The notes below the pieces were generated by a model that had not been told where the DNA came from, ran no database searches, and saw nothing but the letters and a program-made list of their open reading frames with translations. This document shows, piece after piece, positions 28,222 through 36,942 of a stretch of DNA of 64,000 bases. The translations under genes were made by a program, and so were the position numbers. The DNA lies in contig CAVWBD010000001.1 in assembly GCA_963753105.1 (NCBI GenBank), positions 248,001-312,000 of the forward strand, in the 5' to 3' direction. Numbering within the stretch: position 1 is the first letter of the stretch; every line of letters begins with the position of its first letter. Source of the stretch: SZUA-36 sp963753105 (GTDB lineage Bacteria > Pseudomonadota > Gammaproteobacteria > Xanthomonadales > SZUA-36).

Positions 28222-28460
28222 ACAACCATCCGGAGTAATTCCATCACTCTGACTCTGCTCATTCTGGGCCTGGTACTGCTTATTAACATCCGTTGGCGGT
28301 CCCGGCCGGCGGGAGCATTGATATATTTGCCTCACTCGTTCTCAGTGCGTTATTGATACCTGTTTTTATCGTGGGAAGAACGATCATGAGCCGCCAGATT
28401 GGCGCAACATTTCTGATTGCGTATGCCTGCTACATGATTGCCAGGCTCTATTTCAGCTGA
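28222..28460 (+). pseudogene. C-terminal remnant of a Ca2+/Na+ antiporter (CaCA family)
   Basis: Reading forward, the segment gives SNSITLTLLILGLVLLIN in one frame, then HPLAVPAGGSIDIF and LVLSALLIPVFIVGRTIMSR in the next, then IGATFLIAYACYMIARLYFS and a stop at 28458-28460. This matches the last two membrane helices of CaCA exchangers (the SN-x-LL-LG segment, a V/P-AGG turn, a GR-S-EG-LLL-YxxY end). One frame change occurs near 28285. No upstream part of the gene is present, so this is a relic rather than one indel. The strand is opposite to the metal-ion operon beside it. Confidence 0.5.
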
Positions 28461-28566
28461 GGCTCATGACTCAGTCATATCTCTTGAAAGGCCTTTCTGG
28501 AAAATATCAAGGATGCCCCTTGCCGGACGTGATGAAACACTTTGCAAAACAATAAGTAGTGAGAAG

Positions 28567-28602
28567 AAAATCGCCGCGGAACGCGCGTTCCGCGACGATT
28601 TT
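28567..28602. terminator. Terminator downstream of amtB
   Basis: Near-perfect inverted repeat with 17-base arms and one mismatch, centre at 28584/28585. A GC-rich core (CGCGGAACG and its complement) is flanked by A-runs on one side and T-runs on the other. It lies 20 bases beyond the amtB stop codon and would work as a rho-independent terminator in either direction. Confidence 0.85.
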
Positions 28603-28621
28603 TAGTACCTGTATTCAGTAC

Positions 28622-29884
28622 CTATGTTGAGGATGTGAACTCAGGATAGGCCTCCATACCGCATTCACCGATATCCAGACCTTCATATTCTTCTTCCGCG
28701 TCAACGCGGATACCCATGGTCAGCTTCAATGCGAACCAGACCACCATGCTGGCGCCAAATACCCAGATGAATATAGTCACGATACCGGCCAATTGACCGC
28801 CAAGGCTGGCGTCAGCATTGGTCACCGGCACCAATAGCAAGCCGAGCAGGCCGATCACACCATGGACCGATATCGCACCCACGGGATCGTCGATCTTCAA
28901 CCGATCCAAACCGATGATACTGAAGACCACGATGACGCCGGCGATCAGGCCAAACAACGAGGCCTGCAACGCGGTAGGGGTTGACGGCTCAGCGGTGATT
29001 GCCACCAGGCCCGCCAGTGCGCCGTTCAGGCTCATGGTCAGATCCGCTTTGCCAAACAATGCACGAGCGGTTAACAGTGCACCAACCAGGCCGGCGGCCG
29101 CCGCTGCATTGGTATTCAAGAACACCATGGCGACCGAATGCGCGCTACCGGCATCGGCCAGCTTGAGTACCGAACCACCATTAAAACCGAACCACCCCAT
29201 CCACAGGATAAATGTGCCCAGCGTGGCCAACGGCAGGTTGGCGCCGGGGATTGCTATGACCTGGCCATCTTTTGTGTACTTACCTTTTCTGGCACCCAGC
29301 AACAACACCCCGGCCAGTGCAGCAGATGCGCCCGCGAGGTGTACGATGCCGGAACCGGCAAAGTCACTGAAGCCGAGCTTGCCGAGGCTGAACATGCCGA
29401 AGACATCTTTCTCACCCCAGGTCCAGGACCCTTCCAGCGGGTAAATAAAGCCTGTCATGAATACGGCGAACAGCAAAAATGACCAGAGCTTCATCCGCTC
29501 GGCCACTGCCCCGGAAACAATTGACATGCATGTCGCAACAAACACGACCTGGAAGAAGAAGTCGGAGGCGGGTGAATACACGCTGTCACCGTCAAAACCA
29601 TTTTGTGCCGAATCAGCCAGCACGCTGCCCAGATCAAAAGCTTCAATTCCCTGCAGGAACCAGCCACCGCCGTACATGATTGCGTAACCTGTCGCCAGGT
29701 ACATGATGCAGGCCACGGCATAAAGCGCGACGTTCTTGGTCAGGATTTCAACGGTGTTCTTGGAGCGTACAAGACCGGATTCCAACAGGGAAAATCCGGC
29801 GGCCATCCACATGACAAGTGCACCACAGACCAGGAAGTAGAACGTATCAATGGCGTATTGCAACTCAAAAATCTGCGTTTCCAT
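28622..29884 (-). CDS. amtB: Ammonium transporter
   Basis: 420 aa with about 11 predicted membrane helices and the family signature DFAGSGIVHLAGASAALAG. The conserved twin histidines fall in GIVHLAG and ISVHGVIGLLG, and the periplasmic phenylalanine gate region is present (FFFQVVFVATCMSIVSGA). It is a trimeric inner-membrane channel for ammonium/ammonia, closed by GlnK when nitrogen is plentiful. It lies 12 bases downstream of glnK in the usual glnK-amtB operon and is followed by a strong terminator. The frame is intact; no separate signal peptide is obvious. Confidence 0.96.
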   Translation of the reverse strand: METQIFELQYAIDTFYFLVCGALVMWMAAGFSLLESGLVRSKNTVEILTKNVALYAVACIMYLATGYAIMYGGGWFLQGIEAFDLGSVLADSAQNGFDGDSVYSPASDFFFQVVFVATCMSIVSGAVAERMKLWSFLLFAVFMTGFIYPLEGSWTWGEKDVFGMFSLGKLGFSDFAGSGIVHLAGASAALAGVLLLGARKGKYTKDGQVIAIPGANLPLATLGTFILWMGWFGFNGGSVLKLADAGSAHSVAMVFLNTNAAAAAGLVGALLTARALFGKADLTMSLNGALAGLVAITAEPSTPTALQASLFGLIAGVIVVFSIIGLDRLKIDDPVGAISVHGVIGLLGLLLVPVTNADASLGGQLAGIVTIFIWVFGASMVVWFALKLTMGIRVDAEEEYEGLDIGECGMEAYPEFTSST

Positions 29885-29896
29885 GGATCAATCCTC

Positions 29897-30235
29897 CTAG
29901 ACTGCGTTCACGCCGGTTTCACCGGTTCGTATGCGTATCACCTCTTCGAGTTTGTGCACGAACACCTTGCCGTCACCCATCTTGCCGGTTGAGGCCGCCT
30001 GCACAACGGCATCAACAACCCGTTCCACCAGTTCGTCTGTGACCGCTGTTTCGATCTTGATTTTTGGCAGGAAGTCGACACTGTACTCGGCGCCACGGTA
30101 GAGTTCGGTGTGACCCTTCTGCCGGCCATAACCCTTGACCTCGGTTACGGTAATCCCGCTGACACCAAGCTCAGCCAGTGCATCACGTACATCATCGAGT
30201 TTGAATGGTTTGATAATCGCGGTTACCAGTTGCAT
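29897..30235 (-). CDS. glnK: PII signal protein GlnK
   Basis: 112 aa from the ATG at 30235, the canonical PII length; an earlier GTG at 30241 would add only two residues. It contains the T-loop with uridylylation Tyr51 (RGAEYSVDF) and the PII motifs KGYGRQKGH and TGKMGDGKVFV. As a trimer it binds ATP/ADP and 2-oxoglutarate and plugs AmtB. Linkage to amtB favours GlnK over GlnB. Preceded by a sigma-54-type promoter and an NtrC dyad, so expression should rise under nitrogen limitation. Confidence 0.95.
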   Translation of the reverse strand: MQLVTAIIKPFKLDDVRDALAELGVSGITVTEVKGYGRQKGHTELYRGAEYSVDFLPKIKIETAVTDELVERVVDAVVQAASTGKMGDGKVFVHKLEEVIRIRTGETGVNAV

Positions 30236-30272
30236 GTTCACGTCCTCGCAGTTTCATCGTCCGGACCTTATA

Positions 30273-30288
30273 TGCAGGAATCGCGCCA
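30273..30288 (-). promoter_or_regulatory. Sigma-54-type promoter of glnK-amtB
   Basis: The minus strand reads TGGCGCGATTCCTGCA. GG and GC are exactly 10 bases apart, fitting the RpoN -24/-12 form. Start point predicted near 30262, about 27 bases before the glnK ATG. The arrangement matches that found at glnA in the same window. Confidence 0.75.
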
Positions 30289-30383
30289 GCGCGTGATTTG
30301 TGGACAAAACCGCGGGCATCCGCGCAAACCGGCTTGTTGGCTGGTGCTAACAATGTTTGTTGTTCAGCTTCCGCCTGCCAGGA

Positions 30384-30400
30384 TGCACCGTTATGGTGCG
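30384..30400. promoter_or_regulatory. NtrC-type dyad upstream of glnK-amtB
   Basis: TGCACCGTTATGGTGCG matches the 17-bp NtrC consensus TGCACC-N5-GGTGCA at all but the last base. Its centre is about 130 bases upstream of the predicted sigma-54 start point, the usual enhancer distance. It also lies about 140 bases before the divergent MttB-like gene, so an effect on that gene is possible but unsupported. Confidence 0.75.
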
Positions 30401-30541
30401 TTTGGAGAAAACGGGCGCGACTTCTGTGCGAGACTTGGGTATTCCGTGCAGTGTAGACTAGCGCCAAAACAGCTTATTCACTGTATTACAAAGGGCGCTG
30501 CCTGAAAGCAAACCCGCTTTGAACAATGATTGGTGGAAAAT

Positions 30542-32072
30542 ATGCGTAGAGGCAGAAAAGCCCGCAGACAAAATTCACAGAAAGCTGCCGCAATCGGCCC
30601 GGGCATGCTGGGCGGGCGCTACCGTCCATTGACCCGGTCAGATGAACAGCAAATCCACAAAACCATCCTCGATGTGCTGGAAAACATCGGTATGGGGGAC
30701 CCGATTCCGATCGTCAGGGAACAGGCCCTTGAGCGAGGTTGTTTTATCAACGAGCATGACCGTTTATGTTTTCCAAAGGCATTGGTCGAAGACATGATCG
30801 CCGGTGCGCCAAAAAACGCCCGGCTTTTCGGGCCGGGATCCGAAATACGATATCGATGTCGGTGATAACCGCGTGCATAACTACGGTGGTGGTGAGGCCG
30901 TCAACATGTTGGATATCGGTGCATCCAGCTACCGCCCTTCGACACTGGCCGATCTTTATGATGCTGCCAGGCTGGTGGACAAGATGGACAATATCCACGC
31001 CCTGGCACGCCTGGTCGTTGCGACCGAGATCGAGGACCAACTCGCCTGTGATATCAACTCGGCTTATGTCAGTGCCGCGGGCACACTCAAGCACACGCAA
31101 CTGACCTTCGCCGATGCCTCCCACGTGCAGCCCACGCTGGAAATGCTCTACATGATCGCCGGTGGGAAAGAGAAATTCCACGCACGGCCGTTTTGCAATG
31201 GTGGCGGCTGCCCGGTTATCTCACCGCTGCGTTACGGGCAGGACAACAGCGAGGTTTGTGTCGAGTCGATCAGGTTCGGTGCGCCCATCTGGGTCACCGT
31301 GGCCCCGCAAGCGGGCGCAACCGCCCCGGCGGCCCTGGCCGGCGCGGTCGTACAGGCGGTCGCGGAAGCCCTTGCCGGCATGTTGATGGTGCACGTGGTT
31401 GATCCTGCCACACCAGTGGTCCTGGGACCCTGGCCCTTTGTGTCCGACCTGCGCACGGGCTCCTTCACGGGTGGCAGCGGCGAAGAGGCTGTGGTTTCGG
31501 CCGGTGCGGTGCAGATGATCAACTTTTATGGTCTGCCCAGTTCCATCGGCGCGGGCATGACAGATTCCAAGTTACCCGACTACCAGGCCGGTTACGAGAA
31601 GGCACTGGCAATAGTGCTGGCGGCGCAAGCTGGTTGCAACGATGTGTCCGAATGCAGTGGCATGCTGGGCAGCCTGATGGCACTGTCACTGGAATCCATG
31701 GTCATCGACAACGACCTGCTCGGTGCCGTGCTGCGTACCGTGCGGGGCATCGAGGTCACCGAGGAAACCCTGTCGTACGATGTTATACAACAGGTCGTCC
31801 ACGGCGAAGGACATTATTTGCGCACGAAACAGACCCTGGGCCTGATGCGCACCGAGTACGAATACCCGGCGCTGGCCGATCGCCTGACCCCGGGAGAATT
31901 CGAAGATGCCGGCTCGCCGGATATCCGAATTGCTGCCGGTGAACGTGTTAAATCGATTTTGTCCAGCCATTACCCGGAGTATATCGACCCGATCATTGAT
32001 GCAAAGATACGCGAGCGATTTCCGATCCTGCTGGAGCCGGAACATATGCGCACCGGTAGTGACCGCTGGTAA
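30542..32072 (+). CDS. MttB-family corrinoid methyltransferase, non-pyrrolysine type (frameshifted)
   Basis: About 509 aa once rejoined. It belongs to the trimethylamine/glycine-betaine methyltransferase family (COG5598), TIM-barrel enzymes that move a methyl group from a quaternary or tertiary amine to a corrinoid protein. Visible parts are RYRPLTRSDEQQIHKTILDVLENIGMG, FCNGGGCPVISPL, GGSGEEAVVSAG and GLPSSIGAGMTDSKLPDYQ. One extra G near 30830 breaks the frame between NARLFG and DPKYDIDV. The early stop is TGA out of frame, not an in-frame UAG, so there is no sign of pyrrolysine. Start 30542 chosen near a GGTGG site. The substrate cannot be read from sequence. Confidence 0.85.
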
Positions 32073-32111
32073 GCCACAGGTTTCAAACACTATTGAGAGG
32101 TTAAACACCCG

Positions 32112-32801
32112 ATGACTGATGAATACGATGACGAGATTATCCTGTCCCAACTGCCGGACGACGAACTGGTCAGGCAGATGCACGACGACCTGTACGACGG
32201 TCTTGCCGATGAAATAGCCGAGGGCACACAGCTATTGCTCGATCGTGGCTGGAGCGCACCGGAAGTCCTCACAAAAGCACTGGTGGGCGGCATGGCCATC
32301 GTGGGCGTGGATTTCCGCGACGGCATCCTGTTCGTACCCGAGGTATTGATGTCGGCCAACGCCATGAAAGCCGGCATGGCGATTCTCAAACCCATATTGT
32401 CGGATTCCGGCGCCAAACCAGTGGGCACGATGGTCATCGGCACGGTCAAGGGCGACATCCATGATATCGGCAAGAACCTCGTCGGCATGATGATGGAAGG
32501 CGCTGGTTTCGAGGTCATCGATATCGGTATCAATGTTGACGCGGATACTTACATCCAGGCAATCGAGGAGCACCAGGCCAACATCCTCGGTATGTCGGCA
32601 CTGCTGACTACCACCATGCCGTATATGAAGACCGTGATCGATGCGCTGAAAGAAAAAGGCATTCGCGACAACTATATCGTGCTGGTGGGTGGCGCGCCGT
32701 TGAACGATGAATTTGGCGAGATGATCGGCGCGGACGCCTATTGCAGGGATGCCGCGGTAGCGGTCGATATGGCCAAGGAACTGATGGCGGCAGCCTCCTG
32801 A
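32112..32801 (+). CDS. Corrinoid-binding methyl-carrier protein (MttC/MtgC-like)
   Basis: 229 aa. Residues about 15-100 are the four-helix B12-binding cap (DDELVRQMHDDLYDGL; LFVPEVLMSANAMKAG). Residues 105-225 are the Rossmann B12-binding domain, with the cobalt-ligating histidine in GDIHDIGKNLV and downstream IGINVDADTYI and GGAPLNDEFGE. It accepts the methyl group from the MttB-like enzyme encoded 39 bases upstream. Cytoplasmic. Clean frame. Confidence 0.93.
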   Translation: MTDEYDDEIILSQLPDDELVRQMHDDLYDGLADEIAEGTQLLLDRGWSAPEVLTKALVGGMAIVGVDFRDGILFVPEVLMSANAMKAGMAILKPILSDSGAKPVGTMVIGTVKGDIHDIGKNLVGMMMEGAGFEVIDIGINVDADTYIQAIEEHQANILGMSALLTTTMPYMKTVIDALKEKGIRDNYIVLVGGAPLNDEFGEMIGADAYCRDAAVAVDMAKELMAAAS

Positions 32802-32825
32802 AACAGATAACGGCCGGCACGGAAC

Positions 32826-33419
32826 ATGAAAGACAAGGTCCTGGTTATTGCCTGTGGCGCGATCGCCAGGGAACTGGTGCGCATTCGAAACCTGAACCAC
32901 TGGGACCATGTCGAATTCCAGTGCCTGCCACCCGAGCTGCATAACCGGCCGGAACGTATTCCTGAAGCTGTCAGGGAAGCGATTGAATCGGCGCGGGATC
33001 AATTCAGGGAAATCTTTGTCGCCTACGCCGACTGCGGCACCGGCGGCATGCTGGACCAGGTGCTGGATGAGTACGGCATCGAGCGCATCCCCGGGGCGCA
33101 TTGTTACGAATTCCATGCCGGTAGTGACCGCTTCCATGCGCTGGGCGAGGACGAACCTGGCAGCTTCTACCTGACCGATTTCCTGGTGCGGCATTTTGAC
33201 CGCCTCGTCATCAAGGGTCTCGCCATGGACCGCTTGCCACAGTTGATACCGGTCTATTTTTGCAACTACAAACGCCTGGTGTACCTGGCGCAAACTCAAT
33301 CCGAAGCGCTGCAGGCCTTGGCGCGTAAACAGGCGGACTTCTTGAAGTTGGAATACCATTATCATTATTGCGGCGATGAACCACTCGCGCAGATCCTGAG
33401 CCCGATACTCGAAACATGA
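32826..33419 (+). CDS. DUF1638 protein
   Basis: 197 aa. Recognised as DUF1638 from VIACGAIARELVRI near the start, FVAYADCGTGGMLDQVL, GAHCYEFHAG, and the C-terminal YHYHYCGDEPL. Several conserved Cys/His residues suggest metal or cofactor binding (inference). DUF1638 genes often sit beside MttB-like methyltransferases, and this one follows the corrinoid protein by 24 bases and precedes a radical SAM gene by 6. The biochemical role is not established. Confidence 0.8.
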   Translation: MKDKVLVIACGAIARELVRIRNLNHWDHVEFQCLPPELHNRPERIPEAVREAIESARDQFREIFVAYADCGTGGMLDQVLDEYGIERIPGAHCYEFHAGSDRFHALGEDEPGSFYLTDFLVRHFDRLVIKGLAMDRLPQLIPVYFCNYKRLVYLAQTQSEALQALARKQADFLKLEYHYHYCGDEPLAQILSPILET

Positions 33420-33425
33420 ACTGAC

Positions 33426-34349
33426 ATGGCAGCATCAACCCTACTTCCCTGGTCGCTTTCCCAGTTGCACCTGCTACTGACGGGTGAATGTAAGTACGAG
33501 TGTGACCACTGCTTTGTCTGGAGTTCGCCCTCGACGGGCAACACGATGAGCCGCGAGACCATTGGCCGCGTCCTGGACCAGGCACAGGAGCTCAGCACCA
33601 TCGAGTGGATCTACTTCGAGGGCGGTGAACCATTTTTGTACTACGACTTGCTGCTGTGGGGTGTTCAACAGGCGAGTCAACGTGGTTTCAAAGTGGGGAT
33701 TGTCAGCAATGCCTACTGGGCGGAAGACGAGCATGTGGCCCTGGAAAAACTGCGGCCGTTCAAGGGCCTGGTCGAGGACCTTTCGATCAGCCAGGACGAT
33801 TACCACGGCAGCGGTGATCAGTCCTGCCCGACGGCCATAGCCCGCCGGGTGGCAAACGACCTGGGTATTCCGGTTGGTTACATCAGTGTAAGTGGTCCGG
33901 ACAGTTCGGAATCACCCGGAGCAACCCCGCAACTCACCGCCCAGGATACGGGTGTGCGCTACCGTGGCCGCGCGGCAGAAAAGCTTGCACCACTGGTTCT
34001 GCACCAACCGTGGCAGCAGTTCACCAGTTGCCCGTGGGAAGAATTGCGGCAGCCGCAACGTGTGCACGTGGATTCTCTCGGCAACCTGCACGTCTGCCAG
34101 GGCCTGTCGATCGGTAACTTGCTCGAACGGCCATTGGCGGAAATCATGGGTGGTTACGACCCGGATGCCCATCCAATCATCGGCCCACTGCTCTCCGGCG
34201 GTCCGGCGGGGTTGGTCAAACACCATGACCTGGAACACGAGCACGCTTACGCCGACGCCTGCCATCTGTGTTATTTATCCCGGCGTAGGCTGCGGGAGAG
34301 ATTTCCTCAAGACCTGCCGTTAGACCAGATGTACGGGATAGAAACTTAA
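33426..34349 (+). CDS. Radical SAM protein
   Basis: 307 aa. The [4Fe-4S] motif is CKYECDHC (Cys22, 26 and 29), followed by GGEPFLYYD, typical of the SAM-binding second strand. C-terminal cysteines (FTSCPWEEL, LHVCQGLSIG, ACHLCYLSRRR) look like an auxiliary-cluster region of SPASM/twitch type. Co-directional with and tightly spaced behind the DUF1638 gene. The target is unknown; it could modify the methyltransferase system or mature a cofactor. There is no sign of a small precursor peptide nearby. Confidence 0.82.
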   Translation: MAASTLLPWSLSQLHLLLTGECKYECDHCFVWSSPSTGNTMSRETIGRVLDQAQELSTIEWIYFEGGEPFLYYDLLLWGVQQASQRGFKVGIVSNAYWAEDEHVALEKLRPFKGLVEDLSISQDDYHGSGDQSCPTAIARRVANDLGIPVGYISVSGPDSSESPGATPQLTAQDTGVRYRGRAAEKLAPLVLHQPWQQFTSCPWEELRQPQRVHVDSLGNLHVCQGLSIGNLLERPLAEIMGGYDPDAHPIIGPLLSGGPAGLVKHHDLEHEHAYADACHLCYLSRRRLRERFPQDLPLDQMYGIET

Positions 34350-34403
34350 GCAGAACCCCGGCGCTTAAGACCGTTGGTGACCATCACCCTCGCTGTTCTC
34401 GCC

Positions 34404-34841
34404 CTATTTTTTCCTTGATGGCACCCACAGCAAGGCGCTGCCGTCGAGCACGGTCTCACCGCCTACCTCGCAGGCAGTTTCAAATTCGACAAAATTCCGC
34501 TTGGCATCCAGCCTGGCCACCGTTGCACGCGCCGTTACGGTGTCACCGATCATGACCGGCGCCTTGAAGTTCGATGTATGGCTGACAAAGAGGCAGCCCG
34601 GGCCGGGAAGCTTCGTCCCCAGCACGGCTGAAATCAGGCTGGCCGTCAGCATGCCGTGCGCCACGCGGGTTTTCATGCGGGTGGTTTTTGCGAAGTCCTC
34701 GTTGATATGCGACGGGTTGATATCACCCGACACACCGGCAAACAGCACCACGTCGGTTTCGGTGACGGTTTTCCCGAAACTGTCGCTCATGCCAACTTCG
34801 AGGTCTTCAAAATAGTAGCCGTTTAAATCACTTGCAGACAC
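34404..34841 (-). CDS. MaoC-like (R)-specific enoyl-CoA hydratase
   Basis: 145 aa, a single hot-dog domain. The hydratase-2 motif FAGVSGDINPSHINEDFA has the catalytic Asp40 and His45. RVAHGMLTASLISAVLGT and FKAPVMIGDTVTARATV follow. It hydrates trans-2-enoyl-CoA to (R)-3-hydroxyacyl-CoA, which can feed beta-oxidation or polyhydroxyalkanoate chemistry. It converges on the radical SAM gene and is co-directional with the esterase/acyl-CoA ligase cluster upstream. Which acyl chain is used cannot be told. Confidence 0.85.
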   Translation of the reverse strand: MSASDLNGYYFEDLEVGMSDSFGKTVTETDVVLFAGVSGDINPSHINEDFAKTTRMKTRVAHGMLTASLISAVLGTKLPGPGCLFVSHTSNFKAPVMIGDTVTARATVARLDAKRNFVEFETACEVGGETVLDGSALLWVPSRKK

Positions 34842-34877
34842 AGTATTTATCCCTCCGGAAACCAGGTGAATTCAGAC

Positions 34878-35861
34878 TTATTGCGACAGGCCATTGATCC
34901 AATCGACCAATACCTTCATCTGCTTGCCGTTCCGCTTGGCATAGTTCTCATCGGTATAACCCCACCAGTCCCAACATCCATATGGGTTCAAAGGAGCAAC
35001 CACGCTTTTTTCAACTTGCGGAAACAGTAGCACGATGTCATTGGCCTCGGCCCAGGGCAGGTAGCCGCTTAGTTCAATGAAATCTGTCCCAACGAATTCG
35101 GTTGACTGGGCACAACCATGCAGCACCAGGTGCAATGCACATTCCTGCTCTCCTCCAGCACAATTCTCTGGAACGAAGACATAAGAAGTCTCGAGCAGAT
35201 CCGCGTCACCCGCGCCGGGCAGGCTGGTCTCAAGCAAGCCTTCTCCTGTTTCGTTCCCCGATGGTTCAACAAGCCCGTGATACAGGAATTGCAGCATAGT
35301 CCCGGCTCCGTCATAGCCACAATCACCGACATAGGGCGGCTCCACCGCAAAACAACTGACGCCACGGCCGTCAGCGGGAAATACATGGTCGGCCTCGAAT
35401 TCGTCCACGTTGACAATCTGCTCTTCCGCCATGAATTCGGCATAGAGTTCTGCTGCCGCGCCGTGCACCTGGCTGGAAATCTTGCTGTCCTTGGTGCCGC
35501 GGAACAACCAGACACGATCATCAGCGAGGTTGGTTGGGTCCGCGAGTTCACCCGCATCAGATGCCTGTCGGATACCGTCCGCGATTGCATCCACATCTAT
35601 GGGGGTTTCGGTATTCATCATGCACAGACTAAGCCCCTGGTTCAGGGAATTATCGGCGCAGTTGTAAGGGCCGCCGGAAAAGATACCGGCACCGGAGAAA
35701 ATATCCGAGTAGGCGATGTGCAGCTGATGCGCCATGTGCGCGCCCGCTGAAACACCCGAGACCGTTACACGGCTCATGTCTATGTCCAGTTCAAGACCTG
35801 TATCCGGCGTTGAAGGTGTGCAGGCTGAAACCAGCAGTGCGGACAGCAATAGCTTACGCAT
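34878..35861 (-). CDS. PHB-depolymerase-like esterase, predicted lipoprotein
   Basis: 327 aa from the ATG at 35861. A short lipoprotein signal (MRKLLLSALLVSAC, lipobox VSAC) precedes a linker. The catalytic domain has the serine motif GVSAGAHMAH (about residue 40) and, later, LHLVLHGCAQS, the HGC-Q motif of poly(3-hydroxybutyrate) depolymerases and feruloyl-esterase relatives. Near the end is YGCWDWWGY. Probably anchored in the envelope and hydrolysing an ester polymer or lactone outside the cytoplasm. Start overlaps the next gene's end by 8 bases. Confidence 0.8.
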   Translation of the reverse strand: MRKLLLSALLVSACTPSTPDTGLELDIDMSRVTVSGVSAGAHMAHQLHIAYSDIFSGAGIFSGGPYNCADNSLNQGLSLCMMNTETPIDVDAIADGIRQASDAGELADPTNLADDRVWLFRGTKDSKISSQVHGAAAELYAEFMAEEQIVNVDEFEADHVFPADGRGVSCFAVEPPYVGDCGYDGAGTMLQFLYHGLVEPSGNETGEGLLETSLPGAGDADLLETSYVFVPENCAGGEQECALHLVLHGCAQSTEFVGTDFIELSGYLPWAEANDIVLLFPQVEKSVVAPLNPYGCWDWWGYTDENYAKRNGKQMKVLVDWINGLSQ

Positions 35862-36942
35862 GGGTGTGCTCCTTGGATGAATTAGTTTCCAGAAAGGCAT
35901 GAAATACGCGGTTGAATTCTTCCGGGTGGGTGATAAACGGTACGTGGCCGGATTCGGGGATGGCCACCTCTTCATAGAATCCACCTACCGCAACATAATC
36001 ATCAAGCATCTTGCGAATCTGGTCCATCATCGGCTGGGGCGGATAGGCTTCAGAGCCCGGAAAACCGGGCAAACGCCCGGTCGGGCCCCAGGTTCCGGGG
36101 TCTGAGGCCGCAGTGTTCGATACGGCCAGGTCTTCAGCACCGTAGACCCACAAGACATGAGTCTTGGGCTCGGCAGCGAGAATACGTTCAACCAGGTTGC
36201 CGATGTACTTGGGGGACATCGCGTTGGTCGCGCCCCACTTACCCGGCCGCACATAGGGCCAATGCGGCGATTCTTCCCTGTCGCCGGGCAGTTCGCGGTC
36301 ACCGATGTGCACCCTGAACATGGCATCGATCAAAGCATCTTCACGTTGCGGGATGCCTCCGCCACTCCAGACCAACCGCCGCATGATGCCGCGCGGGCTG
36401 AAATCGGATATCGAGTCACGGTCATCATCCAGCAATGCCTGGACCAGGTCCGGGTTGATCAGACCGCCACCCGAGCCGGCATAATCCGGCGTGGTCGGCG
36501 TGCCAGCAGCGTCTTTCGTGCCACCAAAACCAAAAGGTGCGCCGGGGCCTGCCAGCGTGGCTGACAGCAGTCGTTCGGGCGCATCCGCCATCATCCACCA
36601 CACGACCAGGCCACCCAGCGAATTGCCCACCAGGTGAAAGCGCTCGAAGCCAAGATGATCCATCAGCGCCAGGGAATCGTCCACGAAGTCGCGCATGCCG
36701 CGGGTCGCGTCGATTTTTACTTTGGGATCAGCGCCATGGTAGCCGCGTTGATCGGGTGCTATCCCGAGGTATTGTGGCGGCAACTGGACCAGGGTCTCCT
36801 CCCACCAGGTGGCGGAGGAAAAGTTGCCGTGGATAAACAACACGGGAATGCCATCGGCAGGACCCGTGAACAACACCCGTGTCGTCAACCGGTCGGTCGT
36901 AATCGTTCGTGCGGTTACACCATCGAGTACTGCAATACTCAT
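35854..36942 (-). CDS. Alpha/beta hydrolase
   Basis: 362 aa. Alpha/beta fold with the oxyanion motif LFIHGNFSSATWW, DQRGYHGAD, nucleophile GNSLGGLV (Ser about 108), the acid region VLWVYGAEDLAV and the catalytic histidine SGHVPFITHPEE near the end. Resembles haloalkane dehalogenase/epoxide-hydrolase and carboxylesterase relatives; the reaction is not decided by sequence. No signal peptide, so cytoplasmic. The start overlaps the acyl-CoA synthetase stop by 4 bases; part of a five-gene minus-strand operon headed by TetR. Confidence 0.85.
   Translation of the reverse strand: MSIAVLDGVTARTITTDRLTTRVLFTGPADGIPVLFIHGNFSSATWWEETLVQLPPQYLGIAPDQRGYHGADPKVKIDATRGMRDFVDDSLALMDHLGFERFHLVGNSLGGLVVWWMMADAPERLLSATLAGPGAPFGFGGTKDAAGTPTTPDYAGSGGGLINPDLVQALLDDDRDSISDFSPRGIMRRLVWSGGGIPQREDALIDAMFRVHIGDRELPGDREESPHWPYVRPGKWGATNAMSPKYIGNLVERILAAEPKTHVLWVYGAEDLAVSNTAASDPGTWGPTGRLPGFPGSEAYPPQPMMDQIRKMLDDYVAVGGFYEEVAIPESGHVPFITHPEEFNRVFHAFLETNSSKEHTHA

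Noticed and set aside
30542..32072. Pyrrolysine-type MttB read through UAG
   Set aside because: The break is a one-base shift near 30830 and the early stop is an out-of-frame TGA. No in-frame TAG interrupts the conserved barrel.
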